A stretch of DNA of 6,545 bases from Planctomycetota bacterium (GCA_021838985.1 JAKCCC010000113.1:1-6545); one strand, 5' to 3'; shown: positions 1 through 6,539, counted from the stretch's first letter. Numbers and translations: made by a program. Notes: generated from the letters alone by a model not told the origin.

Positions 1-1
1 G

Positions 2-181
2 GTTAGCGATTGGGGCAACGGCGGCACGATTCGCCTGCGTCCCGATTTGGCTGTTCTGCATCTGCCGAGCCGATTAATAGCAACGGATGCAGAAACTGGA
101 AAACCCGTGCCGGTCGCCCCCGATGGAATTGTCGAGTTTCCACTGAAAAGATTCGATTTCAAGATGTTGTTGCTCAGATAG
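2..181 (+). CDS. C-terminal end of an unidentified upstream protein (partial)
   Basis: The second reading frame is open from the window edge to a TAG at 179-181 and encodes the last 59 residues of a protein that begins outside the window. The segment alternates short hydrophobic stretches with turns (for example VLHLPSRLIATD, then a proline-rich turn, then IVEFPLKRFDFKMLLLR at the end). This is what the last strands of a beta-sandwich domain look like, and such domains often close multidomain glycoside hydrolases. The next gene starts only 21 bases after the stop, on the same strand, so this is probably an upstream member of the same operon. The frame, the clean stop and the spacing to the next gene support real coding. 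I do not recognise the family, and a carbohydrate-related role is inferred only from the neighbours. Confidence 0.6.
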   Translation, partial: VSDWGNGGTIRLRPDLAVLHLPSRLIATDAETGKPVPVAPDGIVEFPLKRFDFKMLLLR

Positions 182-190
182 GCGCAGTGC

Positions 191-194
191 GAGG
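191..194 (+). promoter_or_regulatory. Ribosome binding site for the GH71/GH99-like gene
   Basis: GAGG lies 8 bases before the ATG at 203 and fits a Shine-Dalgarno sequence. It favours the ATG at 203 over the out-of-frame ATG at 195, which it would place at zero spacing. The site lies in the 21-base gap after the upstream gene, which leaves little room for a separate promoter. Confidence 0.45.
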
Positions 195-202
195 TATGGA
201 AG

Positions 203-2851
203 ATGAATGGAAAATGGTTGCTGCCTTTGACCGTCGTGGTGGGTTGCGGTGGACTGGTGACGGCGGGAGCTATGGTGGCCAAGCCGGCCAGTTACTTCCC
301 CGTACCGGCGCACATTGCCAAGCCACCGCAATTACCCCCGCCGCAGGCGATGCCGCACATCATTGTGATGGATGATATGTGGTGGAGTCTGCCCAGTTCG
401 CGGGCTTTCATCCTCGGTTGCGACCCGCGACAACCGGATTCCGGATTTTACGAAAATGCCCCGTTAATTCCCGTGGCGCGACACGCCGTCAACGGCCGAA
501 AGCTGGATGCGCTAGACGGTCGGTTGGTCCAAATGTTTCGCGACGCCAAAGCAGCGGGGATTGGCGCGATTGATTTTGACTTCTTCACCGATGCCGCCGG
601 CCCCGGAGTCCTCACCAGCCGCGGGACCTTCAAAGGCTTCATGCATATGGCCAGAGTGGCCCGGCTCAGCGGCACGGGGGTAAAGATCGCGCCCATGCTG
701 GATATCATCGCGCATAACGGAACACGCTGGGGCAAGGGGCGGGATTTCCTGCGCCGCTATTGGTTGTACCGCGACCCGAAAACCGGCCAACTGCTGCGCA
801 AACAGCCCAACATATTGCGCGTCGGCGCGTGTCCGGTGGTCTTTGAATATCAGACCGCATCGAGGAAAACATGGGCCAGCCGCATGGAGCGGGCCGAGGC
901 GGTCGGCGGACGGTTCTTCATCATTACCCACGCCGCCCAAGGCGACCGGGCCGCCCTCTTCGGAAAAATTAAACCCGGGGTCAGACATCACATTGCCTTC
1001 GCTCCGGCGACTTACCTGTTCGAATCGAACGCGGAGGCGCTCGGTAATCCCAACCCACTAGGACCACTTATTAATCTGTGCCAATCGTTTTCACCCCCAA
1101 AGGCGGTCGGCGGCGAAGTCACGCCGGGATATATCGGCATCACGCGGTCCGGTGAGATTATTTCACCGCGGGGCACCTGGCTTTATCGACGGCAATGGTG
1201 CACCCAGATCAAGCTAGACCCCACCTTTGTCACCTTGGGTACGGGCAACGACTATTCGGAAGATACCGACCAGGAATGCTCTGCGGATAGTACGTTTACC
1301 TACCTTGATCTGACCCATTACTTTGGCACGCGGTGGCGCACCGGTAAGTGGCCCTTGCTTCGTAAGCCGGAGGCGTTCTTGAGCTATCATCTGGCGGTGG
1401 CGGTCAATGAGCCGACGGAATTTCAGCTGGTGTTGCTGCGGCCGGATATCACCGGCCGGGAACCGCCGGAGCAGATCGCCAGGCGATTCACCGCCGCCTG
1501 TCGGGTGCGGACCAGCGATGGGCAGATGGTCGATCTGCCGGCGGGCAAACCCACGGCGGAAATGGGGCAGGTGGTCTGGCGGTTTTGGGCGCAGCGCGGA
1601 TTTGCCCACTATGGCTACGGCGTGCCACAGGTTCGCATTCGCGTTGACGGTAAGGCGGTGAAATTTCCTAGCGGCGCGCTCGCTCCGTTTTCCATCATGA
1701 ATCCGGGCGAGGAACTCGCCCGCACGTGGCTATCCGTACCGCTGGCGCGGATTGACGCGGGGGTTAAGGCGAAGGTGGTGGTTACCGGCAGTCCGGGGAC
1801 TCTTTATCCTCGCACCGTGCGTGTCACAGGCCTGCCCTGGAATCAGGTCGCAGGTGGGGTCCTGGCGCGCAACGGCATCACAACGTTGTGGTACACGCTC
1901 TCCGGAAAAGTCCTGCGCAATGGCTTTGTCGAGCGCTTCTACAGCGGCCCCGGCTACATGCCTATGAGGTACAGGAACGGTTGGATTAAGCGCCGGGTCG
2001 TGGATCAATGGGATCGCTACACGGCCGTGGTGCGGATGCGAAACGGCAGGCTGGTCTATCCCCAGCCGGCAATCCTCCCCGCTCCCCATGTGGACCCCAC
2101 GACGGTAATGGATTTAATGATCCCGCCCCCGTTGAACAAATTGGGGCCGCACTTGCCGAAATGGCTGGCCCAAAACTGGACGGCCGGTGAGAATGTGCTG
2201 GTGGACCGCGGACCACTGGGGCACGACCTTACCTTGCCGCCGGCAGGATCCCCCGCCCGGCCGGTGATTCTGCGGGACGGGCCGTACGGCCCGTGGTACC
2301 TGCGGTTCGACGGGAAGGCGAATCGACTGCTGACGAGCACCGGTGGCGGTCAGGGTTTGGACATGCCGCCGGGGCCGGTGACCGTGGAGCTCTGGCTGCG
2401 TTTCCGACAGACCGATCACCCCCAAGTGATTTTTGACCAGCAGGATCCTGCGCTGGCCATGGCCTTGGGTCCGGGCGGCACGTTGGTGGCAGCGCGGCTG
2501 AATCGGAAAATGCGCCTGGATGTGGTTAAAGGCCCGCGAGCCTTGAAACCCGCGCGGTGGTACGACGTGACGGGCGTGTACGACGGACGTGACTTGCGCC
2601 TTTATGTCGATGGCCAACCCGACGGCGTCCCGACGGCCTCGCTGGGACGGCGCACTGACGAGGGTGCGGTCATCGGCGGCAGCAGCAATGGCCCGTGGCT
2701 GTTCGTGTCCGAGTTTCCCAACCTAATAAATTTGGGACTGAAACGCTCGTTTGCCGGCGATCTGGCGCGCATCCGTGTGCTGCAGCGGGCCATGTCGCGC
2801 GCTGAGGTTGCGGTGGAGTACCGCGCCTACGCCAGGAGCTTCCCCAGGTGA
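203..2851 (+). CDS. Exported GH71/GH99-like glycoside hydrolase with C-terminal LamG-like domain
   Basis: This 882-residue protein begins with K4 and a hydrophobic run (about 5-26). V12-V13-G14-C15 fits a lipobox, while A21-G22-A23 would fit signal peptidase I, so it is probably exported, either as a lipoprotein or free. Residues about 52-385 resemble the barrel of GH71/GH99-like enzymes (endo-1,3-alpha-glucanase or endo-alpha-mannosidase type). A helix RDAKAAGIGAIDFDFF (113-128) matches the 'A-x-x-x-G-I-D-x-F' strand of these families. G348-N349-D350-Y351-S352-E353-D354-T355 matches the late-barrel 'W-N-D/E-x-x-E' motif, whose two acidic residues are catalytic in GH99. It is followed by the usual YLDL and a TRWRTGKWP segment. 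Residues about 395-640 are probably beta-rich. Residues about 695-873 are a LamG/concanavalin-like jellyroll, with RWYDVTGVYDGRDLRLYVDG (785-804) and GDLARIRVL (852-860) as signatures; this may bind carbohydrate. The substrate cannot be told from the sequence. The GH71-like call is moderately sure and the LamG call is strong. Confidence 0.8.
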   Translation: MNGKWLLPLTVVVGCGGLVTAGAMVAKPASYFPVPAHIAKPPQLPPPQAMPHIIVMDDMWWSLPSSRAFILGCDPRQPDSGFYENAPLIPVARHAVNGRKLDALDGRLVQMFRDAKAAGIGAIDFDFFTDAAGPGVLTSRGTFKGFMHMARVARLSGTGVKIAPMLDIIAHNGTRWGKGRDFLRRYWLYRDPKTGQLLRKQPNILRVGACPVVFEYQTASRKTWASRMERAEAVGGRFFIITHAAQGDRAALFGKIKPGVRHHIAFAPATYLFESNAEALGNPNPLGPLINLCQSFSPPKAVGGEVTPGYIGITRSGEIISPRGTWLYRRQWCTQIKLDPTFVTLGTGNDYSEDTDQECSADSTFTYLDLTHYFGTRWRTGKWPLLRKPEAFLSYHLAVAVNEPTEFQLVLLRPDITGREPPEQIARRFTAACRVRTSDGQMVDLPAGKPTAEMGQVVWRFWAQRGFAHYGYGVPQVRIRVDGKAVKFPSGALAPFSIMNPGEELARTWLSVPLARIDAGVKAKVVVTGSPGTLYPRTVRVTGLPWNQVAGGVLARNGITTLWYTLSGKVLRNGFVERFYSGPGYMPMRYRNGWIKRRVVDQWDRYTAVVRMRNGRLVYPQPAILPAPHVDPTTVMDLMIPPPLNKLGPHLPKWLAQNWTAGENVLVDRGPLGHDLTLPPAGSPARPVILRDGPYGPWYLRFDGKANRLLTSTGGGQGLDMPPGPVTVELWLRFRQTDHPQVIFDQQDPALAMALGPGGTLVAARLNRKMRLDVVKGPRALKPARWYDVTGVYDGRDLRLYVDGQPDGVPTASLGRRTDEGAVIGGSSNGPWLFVSEFPNLINLGLKRSFAGDLARIRVLQRAMSRAEVAVEYRAYARSFPR
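2277..2294. repeat. 18-bp perfect palindrome inside the glycosidase gene
   Basis: ACGGGCCGTACGGCCCGT equals its own reverse complement over all 18 bases. It lies in codons for the D-G-P-Y-G-P-W stretch (residues 692-698) at the start of the LamG-like domain. No function is known. It may be a by-product of GC-rich codons for glycine and proline. Confidence 0.5.
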
Positions 2852-2866
2852 GTTGCCCCGATGGGC

Positions 2867-2871
2867 TGAGG
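2867..2871 (+). promoter_or_regulatory. Ribosome binding site for the DUF4838 gene
   Basis: TGAGG ends 5 bases before the GTG at 2877 and supports that GTG as the start. The gene has no in-frame ATG between the one at 2751, deep inside the preceding gene, and a codon well inside the conserved domain, so a non-ATG start is needed. A second and stronger Shine-Dalgarno-like sequence, AGGTGAG at 2846-2852, lies further upstream and points at the out-of-frame ATG at 2861. Confidence 0.4.
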
Positions 2872-2876
2872 CGAGC

Positions 2877-4958
2877 GTGGACATCACTATTGCTTCCAAC
2901 TTGGCCCCCTTCGACACTATTGCCGCGGCCGCCTTTTCCGAAGCTGCCGTGGATTGGCGGAAAGAAGGCCCAGACGCGATTGCGTGCACCGTTGGCTATG
3001 CAGCGCTGGAGCTGGCGGATCATCTGCGATTGTTGCGTCGAAGAAAAGATGTTGCCATCCGAATCAGCCATACCGCCGATGGCAAAGTTGATCCGGCGGC
3101 GCATCTTGGTTTTCGGCTGGGGACGCTACAGGATCCCGCCATATTCGGTCCGGATATCCGAGCCATCCAAGCGCGGCATCTGACCGAGTCGGGCTCGTTC
3201 CATGTGCGGGCGTGTCACAATGGAAAGATGCGGAGCATACTCATCTGCGGGGCGGATCGCGTCGGGTTGCTTTACGGCGTCTATGCCTATCTAGCCTGGC
3301 TTGGATTCCGGTGGACCCATTTCAGCGACCGGGGTGTTGGATTGCAATACCGCGGTGGATTGTGGGACGGTGCTTTGTCCCTGATTGAAGCGCCGCACTT
3401 CCGGTTCCGTGGTTTTCAATGCGATCACGACTACAAAGGAAACCGGCGGTTGTTTCGTTGGATGGCCCGTAATCGGCTCAATTTTTTCCGCCGCCACCGT
3501 GATTTATGGCCGATGCAGAAGAAATTGGGCCTGCGTCTGTTTTCCGGGGGACACCTGGTCGAAACGCTGCTGGACCCTGGTCGAAGGATGGCCAACGGCA
3601 AGACCCTCTTCGAGGCGCACCCGCATTGGTTTTCTTTGTGCGGCGGCAAACGGCAGCCGCTGGCGGGCCGGCTATGTGTTTCCAACCAGGCGGCGGTTCG
3701 GTTTGTCATGGAGGGCCTTATGGAAGACCTGCGGAAGACCGCCGGAGAAGTGGACTGTTATACCCTTTGGCCGCCGGATGTATGGGACGATATTTGCGAG
3801 TGTCCGGGATGTGTTCGCATCGGTAATGGCGCCGATCGTACCCTGTACCTGGCTTCGCTATTCCGCCAACGCCTGGACCGGACCAGCTTCAGCGGCCGGT
3901 CGGGAAAGGATATTGTACTGCATACTTGCGCGTATGAAGGCACGGCAAGCCTGGACGTGCCCGTGCACCCCTTGCCGAAATCGTTCGCAAGCCGGCGCGT
4001 GAATGTCGAGTATTTTCCGATTAACCGCTGCTATAGCCATACGCTCATGGATCGGCGGTGCCGGGAATTCAACCAACGCTACGGGCCCGGTCTGAGGCAA
4101 TGGACCAAGTTAGGCGTACCGATGATCGTCGGCGAATACTATAACGTCAGCAAGTACGCGGACTTAGCCATAGGTTTTAACCGGGTCATGGCGGAGGATA
4201 TAAAAGCCTACGCGCGGATGGGGATCATCGGACTGCACTACATGCACGTTCCCGATGCTGACTGGGGCATGCGGACTTTGACCCAATGGCAGTTCGCGCG
4301 GGAATGCTGGTCACCGCGGGATGACGCCACGACCCTCCTGCGGGAATATTTGGCTTATCGTTATGGCGCCTTGGCCGGCATGGCACAGAAGGCCTATGTG
4401 TGGCTTGAGGAAGCGATGGCCAATATCAACCTGCTCACCAGTTGGCTGTCCGCATCGCTGCGATTTCGCCTGCCGGAGGTGTTTAAGACCTCGGGCACAC
4501 CGCGGGACATGGAGGCTGTGTTTCTCTGCGACCATTTCAAGCGGCTTACCAGGGAACGGGATCGCGGATGTTCGGGCCTGGGCGAGGGCAGCCTTCAGGG
4601 TATGCGGAGCAAGCTTCAGCGATGCCAATCCATTCTGGCCGGGATGGCTAAGGCCACCGCCGATGAACATATCTTATGGGCAATCCAAGATGACCTGAAA
4701 CTCTTGCGATACACCACCGACTTTGTCGGGCTTTACGACGAACTTTCATCCGTCTGGCACGCGCTCAAATACGGGGATAAGGAGCATCGCGTCGCGCGCG
4801 GCCATTTAACGAAAGCCCTCCGGATCGCACAAAGCCTTAGGCGGCGGCGGCTGAAAGGCCCGGGACTGCCAATGCCGGAGAAAACCCGCTGCCTTTTGAA
4901 CACCGGTCTGGAACCGCTGTTAGCGCGTCTCCAATCTCGCATGAGGCCACGGCTATGA
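2877..4958 (+). CDS. DUF4838 domain protein (GH20/GH67-like, putative glycoside hydrolase)
   Basis: From the GTG start the protein has 693 residues. The N-terminal part, to about residue 150, looks like the alpha/beta domain that precedes the barrel in GH20 and GH67 enzymes. It ends in the typical 'G-x-L-Y-G-V-Y' helix and 'L-G-x-R-W' (GLLYGVYAYLAWLGFRW, about 129-145). After APHFRFRGF comes a DUF4838-like barrel. Its best marker is C307-E-C309-P-G-C312, preceded by PPDVWDD, which matches the family's 'P-x-D-x-x-x-x-C-x-C-x-x-C' signature. Residues about 382-480 hold the strand-rich rest, with the W-x-x-R-x-x-T-x-x-Q-W-Q-F-A-R-x-C-W segment. Residues from 480 on are mostly helical, as usual for the family (EYLAYRYG helix). 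No signal peptide is visible from this start, so it is probably cytoplasmic. The longer reading from ATG 2751 would overlap the previous gene by 101 bases and adds an Arg/Cys-rich stretch that looks like out-of-frame translation. The reaction is unproven; exo-acting removal of an N-acetylhexosamine or uronic acid is a fold-based guess. Confidence 0.82.
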   Translation: MDITIASNLAPFDTIAAAAFSEAAVDWRKEGPDAIACTVGYAALELADHLRLLRRRKDVAIRISHTADGKVDPAAHLGFRLGTLQDPAIFGPDIRAIQARHLTESGSFHVRACHNGKMRSILICGADRVGLLYGVYAYLAWLGFRWTHFSDRGVGLQYRGGLWDGALSLIEAPHFRFRGFQCDHDYKGNRRLFRWMARNRLNFFRRHRDLWPMQKKLGLRLFSGGHLVETLLDPGRRMANGKTLFEAHPHWFSLCGGKRQPLAGRLCVSNQAAVRFVMEGLMEDLRKTAGEVDCYTLWPPDVWDDICECPGCVRIGNGADRTLYLASLFRQRLDRTSFSGRSGKDIVLHTCAYEGTASLDVPVHPLPKSFASRRVNVEYFPINRCYSHTLMDRRCREFNQRYGPGLRQWTKLGVPMIVGEYYNVSKYADLAIGFNRVMAEDIKAYARMGIIGLHYMHVPDADWGMRTLTQWQFARECWSPRDDATTLLREYLAYRYGALAGMAQKAYVWLEEAMANINLLTSWLSASLRFRLPEVFKTSGTPRDMEAVFLCDHFKRLTRERDRGCSGLGEGSLQGMRSKLQRCQSILAGMAKATADEHILWAIQDDLKLLRYTTDFVGLYDELSSVWHALKYGDKEHRVARGHLTKALRIAQSLRRRRLKGPGLPMPEKTRCLLNTGLEPLLARLQSRMRPRL
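4942..4946 (+). promoter_or_regulatory. Ribosome binding site for the M55 aminopeptidase gene
   Basis: TGAGG lies 8 bases before the ATG at 4955, inside the last codons of the DUF4838 gene. The start and the preceding stop share ATGA (4955-4958), an arrangement typical of translational coupling, so the two proteins are probably made together. Confidence 0.5.
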
Positions 4959-5758
4959 AAGTATACATAATGACGGACATGGAGGGGGTAAGCGGCCTCG
5001 CGGATCCCGGCATGTGCGAACAGGACGCAAGCGAGGCGTGTTTTGAGGGCCGCCGGCTCTTGGCGGGCGATGTCAACGCCGCGATCGAAGGAGCGCTTCG
5101 GGGCGGCGCCGAAGAGATTGTGGTGTGTGACGGGCACGGTGGCGGCGGGAATCTTCGAGCCGAAGATATTATCTCACCGGCCAAGTTGACTAAACCGAAC
5201 GGATTCGCGAATTACCTAAATGGCATGGACGCCACGTTCGAGGCGTGTTTTTTAATTGGGGCGCATGCCATGGCGGGCACGGCCGGGGCCTTTATGCCGC
5301 ATACGCAGAGCGCGCGGGACTGGAAAGAGTATGCAGTAAACGGCAGGCCCCTGGGCGAGATCGGACAACTGGCGATATTGGCGGGGGATTATGACGTTCC
5401 GGTGGCCTTGGTTACAGGCGACTCGTTCGCCGTGAAAGAAGCCCGCGATTTGCTTGGGGAGGCGGTGGCAACGGTTAGCGTGAAACACACCGCCGCTGGC
5501 GGACGCGTGCAATGCTTGGCGCTGGACGCCGCAAGGAAGCTAATCGTTGACGCCGCACGCGGCGCGCTGAATAAAATTAAAAATATGAAGCCACATAAAT
5601 TATCCCTGCCGGCTACGGTTACATTAAAGTTTTATTCGCCGGACGTTGCCAGGCGTTGGGCGGAAACCACAGGCACAGCCCTGAGCGATTCCGTAACCAT
5701 GACTTTTACCGCGGATTCCGCGGAAAAGATACTCAGCCAGTTTAGTCCCTCACGATAG
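4955..5758 (+). CDS. dppA: M55 family D-aminopeptidase (DppA-like)
   Basis: This 267-residue protein matches the M55 zinc peptidases (Bacillus subtilis DppA), which release N-terminal D-amino acids such as D-Ala from D-Ala-D-Ala. The start MKVYIMTDMEGVSG is the family's opening strand, with metal ligands D8 and E10. The others follow at the expected spacing: H61 in DGHG, H104 in IGAHAMAG, the catalytic H116 in MPHTQS and E135 in GEIGQ. The family's D-V-P-V-x-x-V-T/A-G-D motif is also present (DVPVALVTGD). All active-site residues are intact, so an active enzyme is likely. No signal peptide is seen, so it should act in the cytoplasm, as DppA does. It overlaps the DUF4838 gene by 4 bases. The C-terminus ends soon after the last conserved strand (VTMTFT) and seems some 15-20 residues shorter than B. 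subtilis DppA, missing part of the last helix. An AT-rich patch at about 5568-5635 (NKIKNMKPHKLS) interrupts the GC-rich codon use. The gene symbol is by family resemblance only. Confidence 0.9.
   Translation: MKVYIMTDMEGVSGLADPGMCEQDASEACFEGRRLLAGDVNAAIEGALRGGAEEIVVCDGHGGGGNLRAEDIISPAKLTKPNGFANYLNGMDATFEACFLIGAHAMAGTAGAFMPHTQSARDWKEYAVNGRPLGEIGQLAILAGDYDVPVALVTGDSFAVKEARDLLGEAVATVSVKHTAAGGRVQCLALDAARKLIVDAARGALNKIKNMKPHKLSLPATVTLKFYSPDVARRWAETTGTALSDSVTMTFTADSAEKILSQFSPSR
5703..5728. repeat. 26-base near-perfect inverted repeat at the 3' end of the M55 gene
   Basis: CTTTT (5703-5707) and CCGCGGA (5709-5715) pair with TCCGCGG (5717-5723) and AAAAG (5724-5728). Only A5708 is bulged, and T5716 sits at the centre. 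As RNA this gives a GC-rich 6-bp stem with an AUU loop, extended by 5 A/U-rich pairs. It lies within codons near the end of the M55 gene and about 25-50 bases before the suspected sulfatase break. There is no T-run after it, so it is not a standard intrinsic terminator. Confidence 0.55.
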
Positions 5759-5774
5759 GATCCATATCAAAGCT

Positions 5775-6374
5775 TTGCGCCAGGCCTGGGATAATACGCT
5801 GGTGGTGTTTCTTTCCGACCATGGCGACATGCTGGGCGATCATCATCTGTGGCGCAAAGGCTATGCCTACGAGGGTTCGGCCCGCATTCCGATGTTCATT
5901 CGGCCGCCCAATAATTGGCAGGTCCCGCGCGGGCAGGTGCTGGATAACGTCGTGGAGTTGCGGGACGTGATGCCCACGCTTTTGGATGCCGCCGGCCTGG
6001 CCGTGCCGTCGGCGTGCCAGGGCCATAGCCTGTTGCCGCTGGTGCGGGGGCAAAAAGGCGCTTCCTGGCGGCCCTATCTGCACGGTGAGCATGTGAAATG
6101 TTTCGGTCCGGAACAAGCCAATCACTACCTGACGGATGGCCGGGAAAAATATATCTGGTTTCCTTATCTGGAGCGTGAACAGTTATTCGACCTGACGGTG
6201 GATCCTGGTGAATGCCAGGATCTGGCCGGCCAGCCGTCGAAGGCGGCCCAACTGAAGCTGTGGCGCGACCGTCTGGTGGAGATTCTGGCCCAGCGCGATT
6301 GCGGGTTAACCCGGGACGGAAAGTTGCTCCGCCAACCGCTGGACCGGATAATCGTTCCTCCTTGCCGGAGATGA
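5775..6374 (+). CDS. Sulfatase, C-terminal fragment only (probable pseudogene)
   Basis: The frame encodes about 199 residues of the C-terminal part of an arylsulfatase-type (sulfatase family S1) enzyme. From the TTG at 5775, W-D-N-T-L-V-V-F-L-S-D-H-G (5-17) is the classic strand with metal ligands D15 and H16. It is followed by LGDHHLWRKG (20-29) with the conserved lysine K28 and by R-I-P-M-F-I. The family's usual D-V-M-P-T-L-L-D-A-A-G-L, the E-Q-L-F-D-L-x-x-D-P-x-E segment and a final helix with W-R-D-R-L are also present. Everything before this is missing: the first metal ligands, the C/S-x-P-x-R formylglycine site and the mid-domain Lys/His residues. Such enzymes are usually about 450-550 residues long. 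The frame is open from 5703, but upstream it runs through the end of the M55 gene in another frame, and no good ribosome binding site precedes the TTG. It cannot be catalytically active as it stands. A deletion remnant, or an assembly join, is the best reading. Confidence 0.8.
   Translation: MRQAWDNTLVVFLSDHGDMLGDHHLWRKGYAYEGSARIPMFIRPPNNWQVPRGQVLDNVVELRDVMPTLLDAAGLAVPSACQGHSLLPLVRGQKGASWRPYLHGEHVKCFGPEQANHYLTDGREKYIWFPYLEREQLFDLTVDPGECQDLAGQPSKAAQLKLWRDRLVEILAQRDCGLTRDGKLLRQPLDRIIVPPCRR
6201..6222. repeat. 8-bp inverted repeat inside the sulfatase fragment
   Basis: GATCCTGG (6201-6208) and CCAGGATC (6215-6222) are exact reverse complements around a 6-base loop. The 12-base palindrome CTGGCCGGCCAG (6222-6233) follows directly. 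All of this lies in codons for the conserved D-P-G-E-C-Q-D-L-A-G-Q stretch. It can fold as RNA, but there is no sign of a function, and it may be chance in GC-rich coding DNA. Confidence 0.4.
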
Positions 6375-6384
6375 CATGAAATAG

Positions 6385-6409
6385 GCGGCCCATCATGTCC
6401 CGTGGGCGC
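6385..6409 (+). terminator. Weak hairpin after the sulfatase stop, possible terminator
   Basis: GCGGCCCA (6385-6392) can pair with TGGGCGC (6403-6409) as seven base pairs with one bulged G and a 10-base loop, starting 10 bases after the sulfatase stop codon. The position suits a transcript end. No T-run follows, so intrinsic termination is doubtful. Confidence 0.2.
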
Positions 6410-6518
6410 TGACGGAGGATGGAAATGGCGTCGGCCTGGCGTATATAGCCCGTTTGGCCTGTAATGAGACATTTACTCTGCGTGGCTGTTAATGGGATAT
6501 CTGATTCGGTATTATGGC

Positions 6519-6539
6519 CGGAAAATCATCATTTTTCCG
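6519..6539. repeat. 7-bp inverted repeat near the window end
   Basis: CGGAAAA (6519-6525) and TTTTCCG (6533-6539) are exact reverse complements around the 7-base loop TCATCAT. It lies in apparently non-coding DNA and could be an operator-like dyad or a terminator stem. The right arm ends in CCG rather than Ts, so on the + strand it is not a classic intrinsic terminator. Confidence 0.35.

Noticed and set aside
182..202. A promoter between the upstream gene and the glycosidase gene
   Set aside because: The gap is only 21 bases and is taken up by the ribosome site. No -35/-10 pair can fit without lying inside the upstream coding region, where none is evident.
10..375. 121-residue + strand frame overlapping the upstream gene end and the start of the glycosidase
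   Set aside because: Its sequence is low-complexity, Arg/Gly-rich and conflicts with two better-supported frames.
2114..2617. 167-residue minus-strand frame, and similar minus-strand frames at 512-991, 5896-6396 and 2670-3104
   Set aside because: All lie opposite recognisable protein domains and read as His/Arg/Pro-rich shadows, as is common in GC-rich DNA. None shows a known motif.
2751..2876. A longer DUF4838 protein starting at ATG 2751 (735 residues)
   Set aside because: It would overlap the glycosidase gene by 101 bases. The 42 extra residues are Arg/Cys/Pro-rich with no homology look, as expected for LamG codons read in another frame. GTG 2877 has a ribosome site and sits just before the domain.
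4955..6374. A DppA-sulfatase fusion protein
   Set aside because: The two frames differ by one base, and the M55 frame ends at a clear TAG (5756-5758). No slippery sequence is seen, and a fusion would still lack the sulfatase catalytic domain.
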